This document shows positions 1 through 12,755 of a stretch of 64,000 bases of DNA, piece after piece (position 1 is the first letter of the stretch; each line of letters opens with the position of its first letter). The notes under the pieces were generated by a model. It saw nothing but the letters and a program-made list of their open reading frames with translations, ran no database searches and was not told the DNA's origin. Made by a program: the position numbers and the translations under genes. The DNA is from Colocasia esculenta (Eukaryota > Streptophyta > Magnoliopsida > Alismatales > Araceae): positions 13,992,049 to 14,056,048 of the forward strand of contig CM024760.1 in the NCBI GenBank assembly GCA_014218235.1. The letters run 5' to 3'.

Positions 1-215
1 GTTGTCGACGGATGTCCAACATTGACATTGTCGTCAAGCATCGATCACTACCGACCACCGATGTCACTTTGGGTCGACTGTCGTTGTCTCTAGTCACCAA
101 TCATCAATCGTCGATCGTCGATCGTCAATCATCGACCATTTATTGGCCGTTGATCATTAATCGTTGCCTCTTGCAGCAACCAAATGCCTCTTCCAATCAG
201 TGGCTGCATCTTATT
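1..215. repeat. Degenerate CG-rich short-unit repeat, truncated by the window edge
   Basis: The first 200 bases are dense in permutations of GTCG, CATCG and GATCG, including runs of TCGTCGATCG near 110-135. No unit is exact. The style matches the GC-rich core of the inverted-repeat element at 49278-50398, so this may be the end of a related element. A small ORF through it (12-239) is low complexity and not credible as a gene. Confidence 0.45.
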
Positions 216-394
216 CTTTTAGAATATTATTTAAGTTAGTATCAAATACTCTTTTTAGTTCTTAATATGTTTACATATTTTTTAAATTTCAGATTTAGAA
301 ATTAGATGATAAATTATATTTTAGATATTTAAAATAAGTGTTATCGAATGTCATCTTTGTTTAGTTTCATGTTCATAGTAATCATGCCATTTTA

Positions 395-449
395 ATATAT
401 ATTATATATATATATTATAGGAGAGAGAGAGGAGAGAGAGAGAGGGAGA
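395..449. repeat. (TA)n followed by (GA)n microsatellite
   Basis: An alternating TA tract runs directly into a GA tract with a few interruptions. The flanking DNA from 216 to 600 is AT-rich, and I see no gene in it. Confidence 0.7.
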
Positions 450-600
450 TTCTATCTAAAATATGCCATTTAATCATAAGATACTCATTAGAAAACTTTG
501 AAAAACTTTTAAGATTGCTTTATGATTAGTTAGATTATTTGAGGATAGCTTAATTGTACATGTGTTCAAATGTCAAGGTTTTAAAATTAAGAAAAGGTTG

Positions 601-1040
601 TACTTGAGGAAGTGCGGTAAGTGCAATCCACGTAGGATGACAGCTTATGTGGCGCCTTGTTGGGTGCCACATGATTTATTTTTTAAAATCTAACATTTCT
701 ATTTTGGAGCCCAATCCTTCTATTTTGAAGCCCAAATTTTTATTTAGAGTCTAACTTTCTATTTTGGAGCCTAAAAAATAATTTGCCTCCAAACAAAAGG
801 TAAGTTGGGCTCAAAAATAAAAAGTTAGATTAAAAAAATAAAAATAATTGGCTTCAAAACAGAAGGCAAATTAGGCTCCAAAATATAAAGTTAGACAGCA
901 AATAAAAAAAAGGGCTAAAAAATAGAAGGGTTGGGTTACAAAATAGAAAGACTAGATAAAAAAAAATCATGTGACGTCCAACAAGGCGCCACATGGGCTG
1001 TCATCCTTCGTGGATTGCACTTACTGTACTTCCTCAAGTG
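601..1040. mobile_element. Foldback MITE with long terminal inverted repeats
   Basis: The left arm (about 601-720) and the reverse complement of the right arm (about 930-1040) match over roughly 100 bases. Both carry ACTTGAGGAAGT, GTAAGTGCAATCCACG, GATGACAGC and GTGGCGCCTTGTTGG. The interior repeats phrases of the type TTTTGGAGCCCAA in both orientations, so the whole unit could fold into one long hairpin. There is no coding capacity. I found no convincing target-site duplication, so the superfamily is undecided. Confidence 0.7.
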
Positions 1041-2680
1041 CAATAAGTATTTCTCTTAAAATTGACGGGATAAAGTGATCTTTATTGGACATGAAAAGGT
1101 GAAACCAAGCTTTCAAGGTTATTGGTATTTATTGGAGATAAAGTCTAGTATATAATGTCTCTTATTAAACCAAACTTTCAATTATTAGATCTAATAATCT
1201 GAAGGTATCTCTATTTAATAGGTTATTGGAAATGCATGATCTTGAATCCGCAACACATCATTTGATGGCCTGAGAGAATTGAGAAATTGAACGGTGATGT
1301 ACGGTTGTGAAAAGGAGATCTGCAAGAAGCAAATGATCATGAGATATTGAGATTGTGATTACAAAAAAAAATCTTGGATATTTAAATTAGATCTCCGATT
1401 CAAGATTGTTTCTCACAATCGATGATTTTAACATCACATTTGCACACCTCTAGTCGAAAATTTTTCTCTGAATTTTATGGAGATCGAGTCTGCCCATTGA
1501 TCTCATATGACATGGCTGCAGATATGTCCATGGCGTGGCCCTCTGTCCTACTGGCCACTCATGATGAAGCTCACCATATGTTGGACTCAACAAATCTCCA
1601 TCGATCGTACATAGACCATCTCTTATTGGCCATGAGTGAGGGCACCCTCAAGTCATCTTTTTATATGTACACCATATCTTAGCGTTGATGTCGAAAGTTC
1701 ATAAGTGATGTAGGCTATGCTTCTTTGACGCATGCATGAAGTGGCACTCAATGCTAATAAATGTTGTAAGGCTCTAAAGTTTTACTTCTCAAGTCTGTAG
1801 ACTAGCTCATCAAATAGTGTCTGCCGTTTTACTTCCACCGAGTTAAGACTCTGTCGACTCAATAGTCTATTAAGTGAAATATTCTTTAGACTATAGGTCG
1901 TCGGGCATCTACCAAGCTAGAGTCTGTAGGGATAGGCATAGAGTGTGGGCCGAGTTAGCTTTCCACTGTGGCGCATTCCAAGATGTTATCTCGGGATCTT
2001 TCTCTGTTGTCTGAATTGTCCTTCTAACATCGACGTCAAGATAGGGGCCCTCTCTTTGAGTTGAGACACTTGTTGGCACTTTATGAGCCCAACTTAATAA
2101 TTAGATTTCAATAGACAAACTCTTATTTAATAATTAAACTTTCGCCTTTTAAATCAAGTTTAGTAACTGAGACTTAGCAATTTGAGTGGCTGAGATTCTC
2201 CCTTTACAATTATCAAAGCCACTCTCATTTTTTTCCCCATATTTTTCCACAAGTTAGGACGAGTGTCATGGCTGAAGTCAGCAAGAGGACATCGATTTGT
2301 GTCTATGTGTATTTGATCTTTGAGTTTGAATTCTTTAAACAACTTGATATGAATAATATTTCGTTTACATTTAAGTGTACAATAACTAATAAGATGTAAG
2401 TTTATTACACGTGATTGATATAACATTTTATCTTGACTCATGTGATTCATATCCAAACAAATCAAACAGCACACTCAAATATATAAAAAATATGTGTGAT
2501 TGATATTTTAAAGATGTAATTTTTTTAATAAAAAATATAAAGATATTTTAATCATTTGTTTTGAAAATGACTTATTACACACGTGAGATGAAAATCCGAT
2601 TCTCATATAGCGGTTGATTATACCATCGTACACAATATTAAACACATACTTGCATGTGAATTTTAAATATTTATATTTTC
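1041..2680. other. Intergenic DNA with no recognised feature
   Basis: This is AT-rich sequence upstream of LEO1. The longest ORFs (1422-1682 on +, 2160-2474 on -) show no domain I recognise and no codon-like composition. No inverted repeats or LTR-like ends were found. Confidence 0.5.
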
Positions 2681-3046
2681 CTTAATATTTTTTTTCCAAA
2701 GGCACTTGCAATCTCATTTTAAAAGTGCCAAAATGGGGTCCCCTTCGGAGTCGGAAGTTCATTAGTACGTAGTACGTACCGACCGAACCGGGGACCATGC
2801 TTTTGGTCGAACCCGGACCGGTCGAGCCTCCCGGTCCGATCTGAGACGGTGCGTGAGCCTCGCTAGCCAAGCCGGTCGAGTCCGGTTCGGTCTCGGGCGT
2901 GGAGAATAACACAAGTACGGCTCCAATGCCTCTTCCCCCACACCAGCGTCGGCTCTTCGTCGGAGTTGCCTAGTCTTGTCGGGGTAGCTCGGCGCAGGGA
3001 AGGCGATCGGCAGAGCTAGGGAAGCGTAGAGAGAGATCGAGGCGAG
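2681..3046 (+). promoter_or_regulatory. LEO1 proximal promoter and 5' UTR
   Basis: Composition changes sharply at about 2730 from AT-rich to CG-rich, a CpG-island-like block that runs into the LEO1 start codon at 3047. No TATA box is visible close to the start. TATA-less, GC-rich promoters are common for housekeeping genes. The limits are set only by composition and by the start codon. Confidence 0.5.
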
Positions 3047-6000
3047 ATGGGAGGGGAAATGGGAAGAAACCAGATGCTCCAGAACATCTTCGGGGAGCAC
3101 TTCGAGGAGGACGAAGAGGAGGTCGACTCAGAGCACGAGGCGGCGGCGCAGCAATCCGACTACCAGTCGGTAAAATTTGGAACTTTCCTGCGTTTTTCCT
3201 GTTCTTGTCTTTCCAATGTGTGTGTGCCGCTTTCTTGGGGGGGGGGGGGAGGACTCGACGAGGGTCCATCTTGTTTTTCAACGTGGGGGGTCGTTGAGAA
3301 AGAAATAAGGGAAAAGGAGCTAGTGTATCGGCACGGTATGCATCAAATCAAGGTGCTACATCGGAAGGTATCGGTGGGCACTACCAATTCTGATATAATA
3401 TTACTGTACTCTTTTTGTTGCTCCCCAGAAACTCCACGAGGAGATGATGTGGTGGAATTGTTACGACGAAAATTCCTCCCTTGAGCCGCAATATTTACTT
3501 TCAAGATAAACGCAAAGTGTATAATAGGATGGTAGGAGGTATTCTACTTTCTTCTGTCGTGAATACCTCCAAAATTTCACTTGTTCTTTCTCATATCAGG
3601 CCCATCAATAACAACCTGATGAGTTTTAAAAAATGTTGGTGAAAATTAAACTTCAATTTCTTGGATGGCTAATGGTTCCACTTGGCAATTGGAATATATG
3701 AAGCTACCTATTAGAAGATATTTCACTGTAGCCTATATAAACTTGCACTGCAAAATTCTAGAATTAGTGAAAATACCTATGTTTATTTTACCAATCCAAA
3801 CTGCTATGGCAGCCAGGGTACGTAATGGTTTTACTCAGTGCAAGCAAGCTTCCCAATTAATACCGCTTTCCTCAGCACATTTCACATTTTACTTTATATT
3901 TGGTAAATTTCAGCGTATTCCAGGCAGTGGTCAACTTAGTTGATCTCTTTGCTGATGGATGCTGAAAGTTACTTGTAACTTGAATGATGCTATCCGGTTA
4001 TTATCAACAATTCAGTAGGGCCTTTCCATTTACTGTTTCAGGCACCATTCTGTTTTTATTTTTTTTTCCTTGGCCTCCCTCATCATGAGTCCATGACAAA
4101 TATATTCTTGCTAGTTTTCGGAAGTGGAGAGCCTTCATTATCTGAAGTTCATTCTGTTTTTATCCTTTCACTCTGTATTTGATCCTTTTCTTTATTTCCC
4201 ATCTTCATTTTTTCATTTTTCCTGTTTGTTTTCTATCTTTACTTAAAATCTCTTATCTACTAAATACTTCTTACATTCTTCATTTATCTAATATTTTCTT
4301 GAAGTAGTTCTGAAGGTCTGTAAGCTAACAGTTTTCTACTCTCAGATACATCTCACCATGGTAAATTTTTTTCCCTCCTCTGTCCAGGATGAGGGAGAGG
4401 TTGAGGCTGAGAATGAGGGGGAAGGCGAGGTGGATGTGGAGGGGCAAGGGGAAGCCGAAGCTGAAAGTGAAGCAGAATTACATGAGATGTACCCTGAACA
4501 GGGAGAGAGTGAGGGAGAAAGGATGCAAAGTTCCCCTGAGAGAGAAATCAGTGACCAGAGATTGGAAAGTGAAGGGAAAGATGATGAAAGTGAAGAGCAA
4601 GATTACGGACAAAGGGTTGTGACAAGCAGGAGACGCGAAATTGTTGCTAGTGATTCAGAGAGGTCTGAAGGCAACCATTATGCTGACAATGAAGATGAGG
4701 AGGTTGATCAGGCTAGAAAGCCAAGGTAGAAGATGCCATTCAAATCTTACTTGTCTTCTTTCATGCTGTGAGCATTTGCATTACTTTTAGATCATTATTA
4801 TATTGGCTTTGTCGTAGGCTGCCATAGGCATATTGCAAGGTGGAATATGTCTGTTAGACACTTAAATGCTTGTTGTTAGTTCTCTTAATCTCTGGCTCAT
4901 ATACATTCATTGCCTATTGATGATACTATAAACCATTAGGTTATTACCGATCAAGATCAAACAATGTGCTTGGGCATGCATCATAGATGTTAAGGTGACC
5001 AAGGCGCCAATAGGCAATTCAGGGTCCCTGAGCTCCTAGGCGCCTAGGCAGCAGGTTAATGGTGCATGTGTGTCTATGTGCAGCTCTCAGCAAGAGGGAG
5101 GGATAGGTGGTGGATGGGGCTCATAGAAGCACTGTCTGTCGAGGGAGTGTGTGGAGCCTGATCTATACCTTTGACCCCAGCCTTGTATCCAGGATCGAAT
5201 TGTGGGCCCCCTTTGTTGCGGGGTGAAAAGGGGTGGACCCCTGTGGCCAGAAATTTTGGAGAACCCTAATGAGCAAGGGGATGAAATCCTCATGTGGGGA
5301 ATGGGGATTGGGTCACATGATTCTGTTGTCTGGTCCAAGTAGACTTGAGATACCCAAGTGGTCTCTTTGGGTTTCTTGGTCCACCTAGCTCGGCACTAGT
5401 CCACCTTTTTGGGCCCAGACAAGGTGGGTTAGCATATTGGCCTTCAAAGGGTGCCTGGTTCCCTGGGCCTTCTCCGCCAGGTTCTATGCAGCACCTAGGT
5501 GACTGCTTTGACAACAATTGCACGTGTAGCTTCATTGTGTGATTGGATGGCACATTCTTTTGCTAGAAGAACTTATATATATATATATTATAGACACTGT
5601 TCATGCATAATAAGTCTTGTGTGCTCTCTAGGGCCTTAAATTAAACTCTGCATAGAATCTAACATTTACCATAGTCTTGCCTGTGGCAGTGGATGAGGGG
5701 CCTTTAAGAGCTTTCTGTCAAACAATTGAGCTGCATTCCTGTGGCTTCCCTGGGAACACCTTCAGGGAAAAAAAAAAAGAAGAAAAAGGAAACATCTGGC
5801 CTGTGGCTTAGGCAGTTTAGCTGGCAGCCTGGTGCTGTCTGCACACATCCGCAGCAGATCGGTAACATCATATAAGTTGATGAGTCTGGAATAGAAGGTA
5901 AAGGATGTGTTGGGAACATGGAAGGAAGAATCGCCGGGATCGAGCCAGAATCGCTCGATCCCGGATCGGATCGACCCCCCAAGGGTCGATTCCCCCTTGA

Positions 6001-9000
6001 AGAACCCCAAAACCCCACATTTCCGGCTGGATCGACCCAACTCAGTAGGATCTGAGTTGGATCGCTCGAGTCGAACCGGGATCGAGCGATCCCGGCTCGA
6101 TTCAGTCGATCCGGCCGGGTTCAGTTCAAATTTGAACTTAAGGCGCCGGATCGACCCTTATCGGGTCGAATCGATCGATCCGGCGTCGATCCGACCCGAT
6201 AAGGGTCGATCCCGATCGATCCGAGGTCGATCCCCTTATTTCTGCCCCTTCCCACCCGAGGACACCAAAAGATGCAGGTTTTGGTGTCCTAGGAAGGAAG
6301 GAAGGTGCTCCCCCTCCCCCCCCAGCTCGGGCTGCCTCCTCCACCGCCGCCGCCGGCCTCCTCCACCGCCGCCGGCGTCCTCCCCAGCCGGCCTCCTCCT
6401 CCTCCTCTTCTTCTTCTTGTTCTTCTTCTTCTTCTTCTTCCTCTTCTCCTTCCTCTTCTACTTTTTCTTCTAAACCCTATCTTCTCTTTCAAGTTTGAAA
6501 GAGGTTAGAAGGAGCACATCCAAGGGAGATTTTCTTGAGTAGATCTCAAGAGATCTTACTCAAGCAAGGAAGAAGTTGTTCTTCTTAAGGTATATTTCAT
6601 TTTTTAATTTCGAAATTCAGTTATAAATTCTGAAAAAAATGAAAACACATGTACACATGTTTAATCTTCTTATATCTTCTTATTCTTCCCTTACATTTTG
6701 TCAATTAGACAAAATCTCCAAATTTCACCCTAATTGGCTAATTAGGGTTTGATATTTGGGGCTTATGTTGTATTAGCACAATTAGAGATCAATTAAGTGT
6801 TCCAATCACTTAATTGACTTAATCATGCCTTTCTATGATAATGGAACTATTTCATTTCGGGAAATTAGAGAAAATCTCTAAATTTCACCCTAATTAGGGT
6901 TAATATTAGATGTAATTATGTTTATAATTGTATACTTACACATGAATGTGTTTGTATTCTTAATTTGTTATAGGATTAGCAAGTATGGCTGATGAGGGAC
7001 ACGAGGAAGAGCAACCACAAGTAGACATTGGATGGAAACACGGTGTCCTTATTGATGCTGCCTCTAAGAGAGTGCGGTGTAACCACTGTGGTAAGGAAAT
7101 GAATGGAGGTGTATACCGCCTAAAACAACACATTGCAGGCATTGGAACAAATGTAGTAAAATGCAAGCATTGTCCACGGGAGTTAGTGAATGAGATGAAA
7201 GACTACATGGCTGGAAGACAACAACAAAGAGGCATACGTATTCAACATCAACAAGAACTGCATGAAGAGATTTCTGGGAAGGGAAAAAGTAAGGCTGCAA
7301 TGAAAGGAAGACAAATTCCTGTTGATGTTGAGGACTCAGATGATACAGATTATGAGGATCTCTCACCTAATGAGAGAGAATGGCGAGAAGGACTACGGCA
7401 GAGTCGGCGTGCTGCCATGTTGGAAAGTGACATGCGGAGGTTCCATAGTACAAGAGAAGGATCATCATCAGGGGCTAGTGTCACACGACCACCGGCACCA
7501 CCTATCAGGAGAGGTGGTTCAATGAGGGGAACGGGACCAACTAGTGGGGTTGACACAATTTTGGGAAGGAAATCTTCATCAAAACAGCCTGGCATAAAGC
7601 ATGCAATGAAAGGGGTAAAGGCCACAGCTGCTTCCGCTAAACATGCAGTTAAAAACATTGTAAAATGGTTTTTGCATGCAGGGGTCCCAGCCCATACAGC
7701 ATCTAGTCCTTATTTCCAAACGATGATAGATTCAGTTGGTGAGGCAGGCCCAGGTTTGAAAGCTCCTACACCAAAGGAGATTTATGGCAAATATCTTGAA
7801 GAGGAATTGACTGAGATAAAGGATTGGGTGGCGTCATTCAAAGATATATGGATGGCAAGAGGTTGTACTCTTATGTGTGATGGATGGACGGGAACAACAA
7901 GAAGGTCCATGATTAACTTTCTTGTATATTGCAGTGAGGGTACAGTGTTCATGAAATCTATAGATGCAAGTGGGCAAATAAAAAATGCAGATTACTTGTT
8001 TAGGCTCATGGATGAGATGATTGATGAAATTGGCGAGGAACATGTAGTCCAAGTTGTCACTGATAATGAAGCTAGTTACAAGGCAGCTGGAAGAAAATTG
8101 ATGGCAAAACGACATCATCTTTATTGGGTCCCTTGTGCAGCCCACTCCTTAGACTTGATGATGGAGGATATTGGCAAAGACAAACATGTGCATGACTTGG
8201 TGTCCAAGTCGCAAATGATTACTACTTTTATTTATGGACACAATAGAATCTTACATATGATGAGAGAGTGCACAGATGGACATGACATAATTCGTCCTGG
8301 CCCAACAAGATTTGCCTCACAATTTATTGCATTGGAGAGTCTGCATCAGTTTAGACATGAGTTGGGCACTCTCATACACAGTTCCGAGTACTTGGCACAT
8401 GTGGCTACATTGAGAGAGGAATCCAGAGATGTGGCACATGAGATTTCTTGCTTGGTCAGTGACCATCGTTTTTGGGAGAAAATCCACTATTATTTGAAGC
8501 TAATAGAGCCTCTAGTACAGGTGCTGAGGATGGTTGATGGAGAGGACAAGAATGACATGGGTTACTTATATGAGGCTATGGATAAAGCCAAGGAAAGGTT
8601 GAGAGAGAAGCATCCGCAAGCATATAAAAAATGGTGGAAGATTATTGATGCAAGATGGGAGTCAACACTCCACCATGATTTACATGCAGCAGGTAAATGT
8701 ATTATATCTTATTGTGCATATTTCTTATTAGCATGAGTTGAATTTCTAACTTACTACACATGTTTTGTACATATAGGGTATTTCTTTAACCCTAGGCATC
8801 AATATAGTGATTCCCCTCACAATGATGGTGAGGTGCTCCAGGGGACAATCAATGTCATCGGGAGATTATCTAGGAGCATGGACGAAAGAATAGATGCTAT
8901 GATAGAGGTACGACCAAGTTAAAAACTTCATTCCATTTTCATGTATTCAATATACTTTTGGAGTTACACTTAGCAACTGTATTATACTGTAGATGGACAG

Positions 9001-12000
9001 ATTTAAACTGAAGTTGGACATCTACAGAGATTATGATGTTAAAGAAGCAGTGACCAGAATGGGTCCGGGTAAGAACCTTCAGACTTAAGCTCATGCTTAC
9101 TTCATAACAAAATGACAAATCACTTGTATTATGTGCTAATTCATTGTATGTTTTTTTTTATAGGTGAGTGGTGGGTTATGTTAGACTACAAGACTGGTCA
9201 AAGAAGTCCACTTGCAAGGATTGCTATTAGAGTACTCAGTCAGACCACTTCATCTAGCCAGTGTGAGAGAAATTGGAGCACTTTCTCACTTATTCACACA
9301 AAAGTGAGGAACAGGTTGAGTGCAACTAGGCTAGAGAAGTTGGTCTATTGCCACTACAATATGAGGTTGAAGCTGAAATGCATTAAAGATAGACAAAAGA
9401 AGAGCGAGGCAAGGCTAATGACTTTTGCAGGTAGTCATTGGGAGCAACGTTTTGCAGAGAGGGAAGCATTATCATCTCAAATTGATGTTGATGAGTTATT
9501 TGATGAGGAACACCCACTAAATGCATGGGTGGAAACAAGACAGGAAAGGGATGTTCCAGAATTTGACCCTCGTGATTGCTCATGGGCGGAAGGAGAATTG
9601 GATGGAGTAGAGGCTGGAGATCCAGAGCTTAGGGTAAGTGAGGACCAACCTCTCACCCTCGGTCCTCTCTTCTCTTTGCCACGACACTCAGCTATCTTGC
9701 CAGAGACATCTAGAGTGCCTCCCACTCAGCCTGCATTAAGAAGAGCTGCAACACAAAAAGAGAAGAGTTCAAAAGCCTTAGAGTTAGAAAAAATAACATA
9801 TGCCAGGCAAAAAAAGAGGAAAGTGCAGCAACCAATTCGTAGTGATGACACCACACAAGATCCAAATGATGATGATGATGATGATGATGATGGGGCTGCC
9901 ACTGGGGCCACAGGAGCTGGCCAGGGATATGCAGGAGCAGGATATACTGGGGCCACAGGTGTAGGGCTTACTGAAAGTTATGTACCAGAAACAGAACATC
10001 AGGGAGGCGGAGGAGAAGGACAAGGGCATGGACAAGGGGGATATGAAGGACAACAACATCATGCAGCCTATGAGTGGCCACCTTGGGAGCCAAACTATAG
10101 TTCAGGGTCTACTCATATACCTGCATTTCAGCCTCCCATTTTACCGTACTCAGATATTAGTAGCTCACCTTATGGAGTACAAGGAGGATGGGGACCTTGG
10201 CCTTCACAAGAACAAGAGCCTAGTGGCCCTAGTGAAGCAACAAGTACATACAAACCGCTTGGTATATGGTGTCCAGCTCCATCACAATCTGGAGAAAGCT
10301 CAAGTCAACAATTTACACCAAGAGGGATTCAAATGGGTATGCATGATTTAGCAAATTCCCTCTTTGGTCATAGCTACCAAAACCCAAATGATGGTGGCTC
10401 ATCTATGTCTGGAAGTGGATGGAAAGATTATTAGTCTTCTATCAAATGTAAGTTACATGTACAATGTCTTAAATTTCATGTTTTATGTACTATGAATGCA
10501 TGTATAATTGATTTTTGATGCAAATTTTAGTTCTTTCAGGAGTTCAGATTTTTTCTGTTTTTTTCTGAATTTTCCTGAATTTTCCTGAATTTTCCTGCAT
10601 TTTTTCCAAAAAAATAACATTTTATAGTCTGGCCGATCCAGGATCGGCCAGACTTCCCTGGGATCCAGAGGATCTTCGATCCGATCCGATCCAGGATCGG
10701 ATCGACCAGGGTCGATCCCGATCCCGATCCCGATCCTGCCTTCCATGGTTGGGAAGCTGTAGCAGGTGCAAGCCTGCAACGTGTGTAGCTGTCGTGACTT
10801 TAGGGAAGGGGGGCTGGGAGTCATATAGAAAAGGCTAGGCAGTTCTGCAATGGCATCAATCCTTCCAAGAGGTGGAATAAACACTCCATATGTTTTCTTG
10901 TGCAGCTGAGCATACTTAAATAAGTGAAATTCATTCAATCTTTCTGATTCCATTGTTCATCTGTGATTAAGACCCCTTTTGTTTGGCAACATTGTCTGTG
11001 TGCTGCTGGGCGAAATGACAATTCTATTTAAGCTCAAGTCATGCATATTTAGTACTTTTGGGTTCAGTTCTAGCATCTAGGCATCCTCATTAACTTTATC
11101 TTATTTTTTCTTGGTTCAGTAGATCACCAAGTGTGGAAAAAGACCATGCTGTTGTTCGTGATGTGTTTGGGGATTCAGACGAGGATGAGGCAGCTGAATA
11201 TGAGTCTCAACATGAACTAGAGCAAGATCTACAAGTGAGTATGAATTCTGAGGCAATTTTTGACTTATTATAACTCTAGTGTGAATCGTGTGATTAATCA
11301 TTAGGCAGATTGTTAAACTTGTTTCTTGTTTGACTCTCATGATTCTGACCTAATTTGGTTATCTTCTGTTTTGTACTAACAATACTTTTATGTACCAGGA
11401 GTCCAGGACTATTAACAATACTTTTATGTATGAGACATATATTCCCAGAAAATTGAGTTTTCGTAATTGCCATTCAAAGAAATATCTCATGTATATACTT
11501 ATTGAGTTGCAGTATGCTCAAATTTGCTCTTCAATTCAGGTTGTCATCGAGATTTATCTGGATAGTGCCCGATTCTAAGAGAGTAACTAGACAGTCTAGA
11601 CAAGCAAGTTTATTAGTTTATTTCTTGCAATGCCAATTAGTACTTTTAGCTTTTACATGGGTAGATATATAAAAGGCCCTTATACTGTTTTAATAGATCC
11701 ACTTTGAATGTTTAAACTGTCAAAAGGGAAAATAATGTTTCTAGATGTCACAAATGCGTTTATAGTTAATGATGCTCGATGGAGAAAAGGTCAAGCCATT
11801 CATCTCTTTTCATTACATTGAAATATGTTTTTGTTCATTTTTCATTATATTGCTCATTAGTTTGGCCCTTTTTTCAATGCAAATTTAGCTGGCCAGGGGC
11901 ATGCATAAGTTGGTCTCTGATTATATTGGGTGACTTTGAGGTTGTGGGCTCAGGCCAGCCTGGCATCACCTGTTTATTCTTGTTGCAAAACTTGAGGCTA

Positions 12001-12711
12001 TGTTGCACATCCCCTATTCCCCTTAGCCGTGCCTAGATCAGAATATAACGGAATGGTTTTAGTAGCTGAACTATGATGCTAGGAGAGGGTAAGAGCCTGC
12101 TGGGTGGGCATGGGATAGATGGCCTCTTAATTTTGGGAGTGACAAATGCAGTGGGTTCAAACCTGTCTGGGACTCTGGTGTATCCTGCTAGACTCCATCA
12201 TCGTAGGGTGTGAGTCTCTGTTGAAAGCCACTTAAGCCCTGCATTAGTCCGATCATAACATTTTCAGGAACGGATGTGATGCTTGTAGAGGTTACATGCA
12301 TAGCGGGGTGGTGTACCCTTTTCATTCCTAAAGAAAAATGGTATCACATGGGTCTCTTTTTCCCTTGCAAATTTCTCATTTATCATCGCTTCCGTACTAC
12401 TTTGTTTTTATTTTAGATACAATTGACCCTACAATAATAAAACTGAGTAGCACTTTCCTTTTATGTGCACATGCAGTAAAAACTGATGCCTATGTACAAA
12501 CCAAGGAGTGGCCTAGTGGTTAGCTCTCCATGCACTCCAGGATGAGGTCCCAGGTTCAAATCCCATCGGGATCAGGTTTATAAGGAATTTTTAAGAATAT
12601 TGTAATCATGGTTTGCCGGATTGGAATCAGGAGGCAAATCGGGTATCTCCTGATTCGCCCTGATTCCCCCCGAATCGACCCGAATCGATCCGAATCGGAT
12701 CGATTCGCATG

Positions 12712-12755
<44 letters not shown>

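Larger units (their letters stand above)
5909..10755 (+). mobile_element. Complete autonomous-type hAT transposon in LEO1 intron 2
   Basis: The element spans 5917-10747 (4831 bp). It is flanked by a perfect 8-bp target-site duplication, GTTGGGAA, at 5909-5916 and 10748-10755. The 5' end reads CATGGAAGG and the 3' end CCTTCCATG, and the inverted similarity extends further into GGGATCG-rich sequence. An 8-bp duplication with short terminal inverted repeats is diagnostic of the hAT superfamily. The interior encodes one transposase gene in the same direction as LEO1. A partly deleted relative sits in LEO1 intron 5 in the opposite direction. Intact ends plus an open transposase make this a candidate active element. 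Confidence 0.95.

Noticed and set aside
3170..3484. Extension of LEO1 exon 1 by readthrough of the first intron
   Set aside because: The donor TCG|GTAAAA is followed 1.2 kb later by an acceptor that restores the conserved acidic LEO1 sequence. The readthrough ORF is unrelated to LEO1.
6138..6508. Arginine-, proline- and leucine-rich ORFs on both strands
   Set aside because: They are translations of the CTT/CTC leader tract and GATCGA array of the hAT element.
9784..10062. Minus-strand ORF with a poly-isoleucine run
   Set aside because: It is the antisense of the aspartate run in the hAT transposase.
12502..12590. tRNA-like A and B boxes that could be a tRNA gene
   Set aside because: No cloverleaf with an acceptor stem is apparent, and the unit continues into a longer body with a poly(A) tail and flanking duplication, so it is a SINE.
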